A stretch of DNA of 64,000 nt from Lachnospiraceae bacterium (GTDB lineage Bacteria; Bacillota; Clostridia; Lachnospirales; Lachnospiraceae), in assembly GCA_028693165.1 (NCBI GenBank), contig JAQUVX010000009.1, forward strand, positions 78,682 through 142,681, written 5' to 3'. A model generated the notes under the pieces. It was not told the DNA's origin, ran no database searches, and was given only the letters and a program-made list of their open reading frames with translations. A program made the translations under genes and the position numbers. Shown piece after piece: positions 59,905 to 64,000 of this stretch (its first letter is position 1; every line of letters begins with the position of its first letter).

Positions 59905-60813
59905 ATGGAGATTAAGAAATTTCAGGGAGTAATTCCGGCATTTTATGCATGTTACGATGAGAAGGGCGAGGTTTCTCCGGAGCGCGTACGTGCGCTGACC
60001 AGATATTTGATTGATAAGGGTGTAACGGGTGTCTATGTGGGCGGTTCCTCTGGCGAATGCATCTATCAGAGTGTGGACGAGCGCAAGGTGACACTGGAGA
60101 ATGTCATGGCTGAGGCGCGGGGCAAGATCACGGTGATCGCCCATGTGGCCTGCAACAATACGAAGGACAGCTGCGATCTGGCATCGCATGCAGAGATCCT
60201 GGGTGTCGATGCGATTGCTGCGATTCCGCCGATTTATTTTCATCTTCCGGAGCATGCCATCGCGAAATACTGGAATGACATCTCTCATGCGGCACCAAAT
60301 ACGGATTTCATTATCTACAATATTCCACAGCTTGCCTGTGTGTCTCTGACGCTTCCGCTGCTGCGGGAGATGATGAAGAATCCGAGAGTCATCGGTGTGA
60401 AGAATTCGTCCATGCCGGTGCAGGATATTCAGATGTTCCACGATGAGGGTGTGATCGTGTTCAATGGCCCGGATGAGCAGTTTGTATCGGGACTTGCCGC
60501 GGGTGCGGTCGGCGGAATCGGCGGAACCTATGCGGGGATGCCGGAGCTGTTTATCCGTGCGCGGGAGCATTTTTATGCGGGCGAGCTTGAGGCGGCCAGA
60601 CAGGTTCAGAATGACATCTGCCGGATTATCTACAAGATGTGCTCGACCCATGGCAATATGTATGCGACGATCAAGGCGATCATCAAAAAACAGGGAGGAC
60701 CGGACTGCGGAAGCGTTCGTGCCCCGTTGATCGGATTGATTCCTGCGGACGAGGCGATCGTGGACGAGTGCGTGGCGATGATTGCGGCGGCGAAAGAAAA
60801 ATATTGTCGGTAA
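59905..60813 (+). CDS. nanA: N-acetylneuraminate lyase
   Basis: A 302-residue DHDPS/NAL-superfamily class I aldolase cleaving sialic acid to N-acetylmannosamine and pyruvate. The carboxylate-binding loop is GGSSGECI (residues 46-53), the catalytic Tyr is Tyr138 in FIIYNIP, and the Schiff-base Lys is Lys166 in VIGVKNSS. FNGPDEQFVSGLAAGAVGGIGGTY matches the NAL-specific sugar-binding loop. The frame opens at 59878; ATG 59905 (MEIKKFQGVIPAFYA) gives the normal N-terminus with a GGGGAC site. Followed by nanE and nanK, so the assignment over dihydrodipicolinate synthase is firm. Confidence 0.93.
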   Translation: MEIKKFQGVIPAFYACYDEKGEVSPERVRALTRYLIDKGVTGVYVGGSSGECIYQSVDERKVTLENVMAEARGKITVIAHVACNNTKDSCDLASHAEILGVDAIAAIPPIYFHLPEHAIAKYWNDISHAAPNTDFIIYNIPQLACVSLTLPLLREMMKNPRVIGVKNSSMPVQDIQMFHDEGVIVFNGPDEQFVSGLAAGAVGGIGGTYAGMPELFIRAREHFYAGELEAARQVQNDICRIIYKMCSTHGNMYATIKAIIKKQGGPDCGSVRAPLIGLIPADEAIVDECVAMIAAAKEKYCR

Positions 60814-60838
60814 ATGCCGGAGTGAGGCGGAGGACTTT

Positions 60839-61549
60839 ATGAAGAAACAGGAATTGTTGGAAGCAATCAAGGGACAGATGATCATCTCCTGTCAGGCGAT
60901 TCCGGGGGAACCGCTGTATGTGGAGAAGGAATCGGTCATGTATCTGATGGCGAGGGCCGCAAAGATGGCCGGGACTCCGGCGATCCGTACCAGCGGAATC
61001 CGCGATGTCATTGCGATCAAGCAGGAGACGGGACTGCCGGTGATCGGGCTGGTGAAGATTCAGTATCCGGGCTACGAGGGCTATATCACACCGACCATGA
61101 AGGAAGTGGACGAGCTTGTGGCGGCCGGTTCGGATGTGGTGGCGCTTGACTGTACCGCAAGAAAACGCGGGGATGGAAAGACGGCCGGTGAATTCATCCG
61201 TGAAGTGCGCGCCGCTTACCCGGAAGCGATTCTGATGGCAGATATCTCGAATTATGAGGAGGGAATCACCGCCTGGAAATGTGGTGTGGACATCGTCGGG
61301 ACGACCATGAGCGGCTACACCGATTACACGCCGAAGCTGGATCAGCCGGACTACGAGCTGATGCGGCGGCTGGCGCAGGATCTTCCGATTCCGGTCATCG
61401 GCGAGGGCAAGATCCACGCGCCGGAGCAGGCAGTGGAGGCATTGAAAACAGGAGTGTGGGCCATCGTGGTAGGCGGAGCAATCACAAGACCTTTGGAGAT
61501 CGCGAACCGTTTTATGGCGGCGATTCAGGCGGGAGGAGGCAGGCCATGA
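60839..61549 (+). CDS. nanE: N-acetylmannosamine-6-phosphate 2-epimerase
   Basis: A 236-residue TIM-barrel epimerase converting ManNAc-6-P to GlcNAc-6-P. Motifs include GQMIISCQAIPGEPLY, GTPAIRTSGIRDVIAIKQ, LDCTARKRGDGKT, LMADISNYEEG, and the phosphate-binding end PVIGEGKIHAPEQAVEALKTGVWAIVVGGAITRP. GGCGGAGG precedes ATG 60839 (frame open from 60782, overlapping nanA). Its stop overlaps the nanK start (ATGA). Confidence 0.94.
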   Translation: MKKQELLEAIKGQMIISCQAIPGEPLYVEKESVMYLMARAAKMAGTPAIRTSGIRDVIAIKQETGLPVIGLVKIQYPGYEGYITPTMKEVDELVAAGSDVVALDCTARKRGDGKTAGEFIREVRAAYPEAILMADISNYEEGITAWKCGVDIVGTTMSGYTDYTPKLDQPDYELMRRLAQDLPIPVIGEGKIHAPEQAVEALKTGVWAIVVGGAITRPLEIANRFMAAIQAGGGRP

Positions 61550-62448
61550 GAATAGCGGCACTTGATATCGGCGGCACTTCGATCAAATCTGCGGTCTGGG
61601 AGGACGGCGTGTTGGAGGGAGTGCGCGAGACCGATACCAATGCAAAGCAGGGCGGCCCCTACGTGATGGAAGCGGCGATGCGGATTCTTGGCGCATATCT
61701 TCCATTTGATGCGATCGGCATCAGCACGGCTGGTCAGGTGGACTCGGAGCATGGAACCATCTACTATGCAAACGAGAACATCCCGCATTATACCGGGATG
61801 GAGGTGCGCCGGATACTGGAAGAGCGATTCGGCGTTCCGGTAACCGTGGAAAATGATGTCAATGCAGCTGCGCTGGGGGAGGGAGCCTTCGGCGCGGCTG
61901 TTTCCTGTAGGGATTATCTGTGTCTGACCTACGGCACCGGCGTGGGCGGAGCGATCGTCTGGAACCATGAAATTTATACCGGAAGCAGCTGGTCAGCCGG
62001 GTCTTTTGGCGGCATTCTGGTGCATCCCGCCGAGCAGAAGCCGGGGGTGGAATTCAGCGGCTGCTACGAGCATTATGCATCGACGACGGCTCTTGTAAAG
62101 CAGGCCGCACAGCTTGACCCGTCCCTGCGAAATGGCCGGGCGGTGTTTGAGGCGATGGAACGGGACGAGGTACGGGCCCTGGTGGATCGGTGGATCGATG
62201 AGATTCTCTATGGTCTGACCACGCTGATTCATGTCTTTAATCCTTCGGATATTGTGCTGGGCGGCGGCGTGATGGAGCAGACTTACGTGATTGAAGAGAT
62301 TCAGAGACGCATCTCAGAACGTGTGAGTGCGGGCTTTCGAACTGTGCGGATCGTGAAGGCAGCCCTTGGAAACCGGGCCGGGCTTCTGGGCGCAGTCTCC
62401 CAGGCGCGGGAGAGAGCGGCCGGGGGTGCGGGGCAAAATGGGGGGTGA
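61546..62448 (+). CDS. nanK: N-acetylmannosamine kinase (ROK family)
   Basis: A 300-residue ROK-family sugar kinase, expected to make ManNAc-6-P for NanE. The phosphate loop is DIGGTSIKSAVW (from residue 7), the catalytic Asp is in VENDVNAAALGE, and the ATP region is CLTYGTGVGGAIV. The ROK zinc motif CXCGXXGCXE is reduced to EFSGCYEHYAS, so zinc binding is probably lost, as in several NanK proteins. ATG 61546 overlaps the nanE stop by 4 nt. The C-terminus is a Gly/Ala-rich tail. Confidence 0.92.
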   Translation: MRIAALDIGGTSIKSAVWEDGVLEGVRETDTNAKQGGPYVMEAAMRILGAYLPFDAIGISTAGQVDSEHGTIYYANENIPHYTGMEVRRILEERFGVPVTVENDVNAAALGEGAFGAAVSCRDYLCLTYGTGVGGAIVWNHEIYTGSSWSAGSFGGILVHPAEQKPGVEFSGCYEHYASTTALVKQAAQLDPSLRNGRAVFEAMERDEVRALVDRWIDEILYGLTTLIHVFNPSDIVLGGGVMEQTYVIEEIQRRISERVSAGFRTVRIVKAALGNRAGLLGAVSQARERAAGGAGQNGG

Positions 62449-62474
62449 CCGCGCGGGCGGCCGCGGGTGTGGTT

Positions 62475-62510
62475 GCCGGCAGGATCGCCGGCAGGATCGC
62501 CAGCGGGATC
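62475..62510. repeat. Three tandem 12-bp units after nanK
   Basis: GCCGGCAGGATC twice, then GCCAGCGGGATC. The third unit provides the 5' arm of the nanK terminator. Confidence 0.75.
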
Positions 62511-62519
62511 GCTGGTTTT
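62500..62519. terminator. Terminator between nanK and rpiR-type gene
   Basis: CCAGCG (62500-62505), GGAT loop, CGCTGG (62510-62515) and TTTTA on the plus strand. It abuts the convergent regulator's stop codon. Confidence 0.65.
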
Positions 62520-63381
62520 ATAACAACTTTTGCGAGATGGCTTTCGTTGTGGAATCCAAATTTTTTGATACCAGTTCCGGATTCTTCTTGCAGAAGGCGC
62601 AGTACAGGTAGTCGATGATAAACATCTGTCCGATCTTTGCGGCGACGGAGCCGGACTGAAGCGGGCTCTCGTTGGAACCGCATAAAAGAATGACGTCGGC
62701 AAGCGAGGAGGCGGGGGACTTGGGGAAATGTGTGATCAGAATGACCCGTGCCCTGCCGCTTCGCTCCGGTCCGATGAGATCCAGCATATCCTTGGTCGAG
62801 CCGGAGTAGGAGAAGAACAAAATCACGTCCTGCTCCGTGCAGAGAGATGCGGCCATGGCCTGCATATGGGAGTCGGAGATGTGGATAAATTTCGGCGTGG
62901 CGGTAGCAAAACGCGCCCATGCCTCCATCGCCATGACATTGCTTCCGCCCTGGCCGAAGCAGTAGACGTGGCGCGCCTGCGAGAGCAGATTGACCGCGTA
63001 GGTTACGTGGTGTTCATTCAGCAGTTCCAGTGTTTCATTCAGGGCATTCATATCCTCGATGTACAATTTCTTGCACATCGAATCCAAACCTTCATCATTT
63101 AAAATATTGACACCGAGATCCATGGAAACATTGGCATTTGCGGTGGAGCTGCCGAGGGCTTTCGCCAGCGCCAGCTTGAAATCGTTGTAGCCGCCCAGTC
63201 CCAGCAGGCGGCAGAAACGCGTGATCGTCGCCTCCGCAACGCCGCAGTTTTCCGCCATGGAGGTGATGGACATATACTGTGCGCTTGTCTTGGTGCTCAG
63301 GATATAATCCGCCAGCTTTTTGTTTGACCGGCTCATGGTGTTGTATTGTCTTGTGATTTCGTCCAGAATGTTTGAATTCAT
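62518..63381 (-). CDS. MurR/RpiR-family transcriptional regulator (probable NanR)
   Basis: A 287-residue regulator with an N-terminal HTH_6 domain (ADYILSTKTSAQYMSITSMAENCGVAEATITRFCRLLGLGGYNDFKLAL) and a C-terminal SIS domain (HVYCFGQGGSNVMAMEAWARF, FFSYSGSTKDMLDLI). SIS domains bind phosphosugars; here ManNAc-6-P or GlcNAc-6-P are the natural candidates. AGGAAAGG supports the start at 63381; the frame extends to 63462. It is convergent with the nan operon and is its likely regulator. Shared AT palindromes upstream of both units support this. Confidence 0.9.
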   Translation of the reverse strand: MNSNILDEITRQYNTMSRSNKKLADYILSTKTSAQYMSITSMAENCGVAEATITRFCRLLGLGGYNDFKLALAKALGSSTANANVSMDLGVNILNDEGLDSMCKKLYIEDMNALNETLELLNEHHVTYAVNLLSQARHVYCFGQGGSNVMAMEAWARFATATPKFIHISDSHMQAMAASLCTEQDVILFFSYSGSTKDMLDLIGPERSGRARVILITHFPKSPASSLADVILLCGSNESPLQSGSVAAKIGQMFIIDYLYCAFCKKNPELVSKNLDSTTKAISQKLL

Positions 63382-63448
63382 GGTTTTGCCTTTCCTGAAA
63401 GCAGAGCTTTCAACGGTTTTTCTTCTTTTTATCAGTATACTAGATGTT

Positions 63449-63489
63449 AAAATAATTTGCAATCGTGCGGGAAAAAGAAAATTATTTTT
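63449..63489. promoter_or_regulatory. Two AAAAT-W-ATTT palindromes upstream of the RpiR gene
   Basis: AAAAT-A-ATTT at 63449-63458 and GAAAATTATTTT at 63477-63488, about 70-105 nt before the regulator's start. They match the palindrome at 56408-56420 before the nan promoter and may be autoregulatory sites. Confidence 0.4.
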
Positions 63490-63510
63490 GTGTGCGGGGG
63501 GATTGCTTTA

Positions 63511-63564
63511 TTAGTTCCCAGAGTCTTGAGAGTTTCCAGAGTTTCCAGAGTTTCTGGAGTTTCC
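63511..63564. repeat. 9-bp tandem repeat AGAGTTTCC, about five to six copies
   Basis: Units at 63520, 63529, 63538, 63547 and 63556 are AGAGTTTCC or one to three changes from it, preceded by a weaker unit at 63511. Confidence 0.7.
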
Positions 63565-63599
63565 GGAGCAGGGCGATTTGATTTGTGGTGGGGCGGAAG

Positions 63600-64000
63600 A
63601 AGCGGCCTGATTGAAGCGTTTTGTCATGCGTTTGGATAATTGCTGGTCAATGATTTGAAAGTTGTCCAAACATCGACGCTGTATCTATTTACTTTGGACA
63701 ATTTTACCGTCTGGACATGGACAGCTGCCCAATGCACGCAGTCATAATATCAAAAACAAGAGGTTTTGGACAATTTTTGTTTAAAATTGCAGATCCCTGC
63801 CCATGAATCCAGCAATTCCTGGACAATTACGGCCAGTTTCATTTGATCATTACCCAATCGCCCGGATTCCGCACTTTAAAATGTACCCTATAAAGTGGAC
63901 ACGCAAAAAACAATCTAATTACCCAAAGAACATGGCTGTCCCTGCGTTCTGGACATGAGATTTCTTCGTATTGACCAAGGAAAACTCATTTTTGTGGCTG
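63600..64000. other. Intergenic stretch without a convincing gene, rich in TGGACA words
   Basis: No open frame with a ribosome binding site is seen. TGGACA or its complement occurs at about 63664, 63695, 63712, 63718 (partial), 63768, 63820, 63896 and 63951. TTGGACAATTTT is nearly repeated at 63694 and 63767. Function unknown. Confidence 0.5.

Noticed and set aside
59905-60813. Dihydrodipicolinate synthase (dapA) assignment
   Set aside because: The nanE-nanK neighbours and the NAL-type sugar-binding loop favour N-acetylneuraminate lyase.
63457-63639. 60-codon frame containing the 9-bp tandem repeat (VSRVSRVSGVSG)
   Set aside because: Repeat-driven open frame without RBS; starts inside the candidate operator of the RpiR gene.

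Overview
The window reads as chromosomal DNA of a Gram-positive anaerobic gut bacterium, most likely Lachnospiraceae (Clostridia). I infer this from the ireB-ruvX-DUF1292-fur-RNase J order, dimeric glycyl-tRNA synthetase, pyruvate phosphate dikinase, ECF-type vitamin transporters, YesM/YesN and CdaR regulators, an anaerobic sulfatase maturase, strong AGGAGG ribosome binding sites, and lipoproteins with Ala/Thr-rich linkers after the lipobox. Most of the window looks to be in the mid-50s percent GC by eye. Two patches are clearly AT-richer: about 34.1-36.2 kb (structured RNA plus AbiE pair) and 48.6-50.3 kb (DUF3800 gene plus a truncated surface-protein copy). No tRNA, rRNA, CRISPR array, prophage or intact transposase gene was seen.

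Layout. 1-6.1 kb: a tightly packed housekeeping run on the + strand (ireB end, ruvX, DUF1292, Fur-family regulator, RNase J with a long low-complexity N-terminus, a shortened MltG-like membrane protein, trmR, trhP), closed by a terminator and a mobile-looking palindromic repeat. 6.4-14.0 kb: YdcF-like membrane protein, M16C protease, era, recO, a lipoprotein, glyQS. 14.1-17.9 kb: a glycerate module (CdaR-type activator, GntP-family permease, glycerate kinase). 17.9-19.0 kb: anaerobic sulfatase maturase. 19.0-21.7 kb: a long structured leader, an ECF S component, a P-loop kinase, a convergent DUF3842 gene and a DJ-1 family protein.

22.0-31.2 kb: a two-permease, two-ATPase importer of the SsuABC/NMT1 class joined to a formylglycine sulfatase, followed by a YesM/YesN two-component pair. 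The maturase about 8 kb upstream should activate the sulfatase. The two ATPases carry complementary defects that predict one degenerate and one active ATP site. 31.4-34.1 kb: ppdK. 34.2-36.1 kb: a multi-hairpin RNA with its own promoter and terminator, then an AbiEi/AbiEii toxin-antitoxin pair. 36.3-42.3 kb: a three-gene MacB-like ABC system built around a large extracytoplasmic CARDB/COG1361-like protein, divergent from an OmpR/histidine-kinase pair. 42.3-44.9 kb: tag, yjjG, bioY (with a biotin-box-like promoter palindrome) and a nitroreductase.

45.0-55.4 kb: a surface-protein island. Two large secreted wall-binding proteins share signal peptides, sugar-binding-like modules and C-terminal wall-binding modules. 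Between them lie a DUF3800 gene and a collapsed third copy that keeps only promoter, signal peptide and a terminator. 55.4-56.2 kb: a PdaA-like polysaccharide deacetylase. 56.5-63.4 kb: a sialic acid catabolic operon (solute-binding lipoprotein, two permeases, nanA, nanE, nanK) with a convergent RpiR-family regulator and shared AT-rich palindromes as candidate operators. The last 0.6 kb holds no convincing gene but has a 9-bp tandem repeat and many TGGACA-type words.
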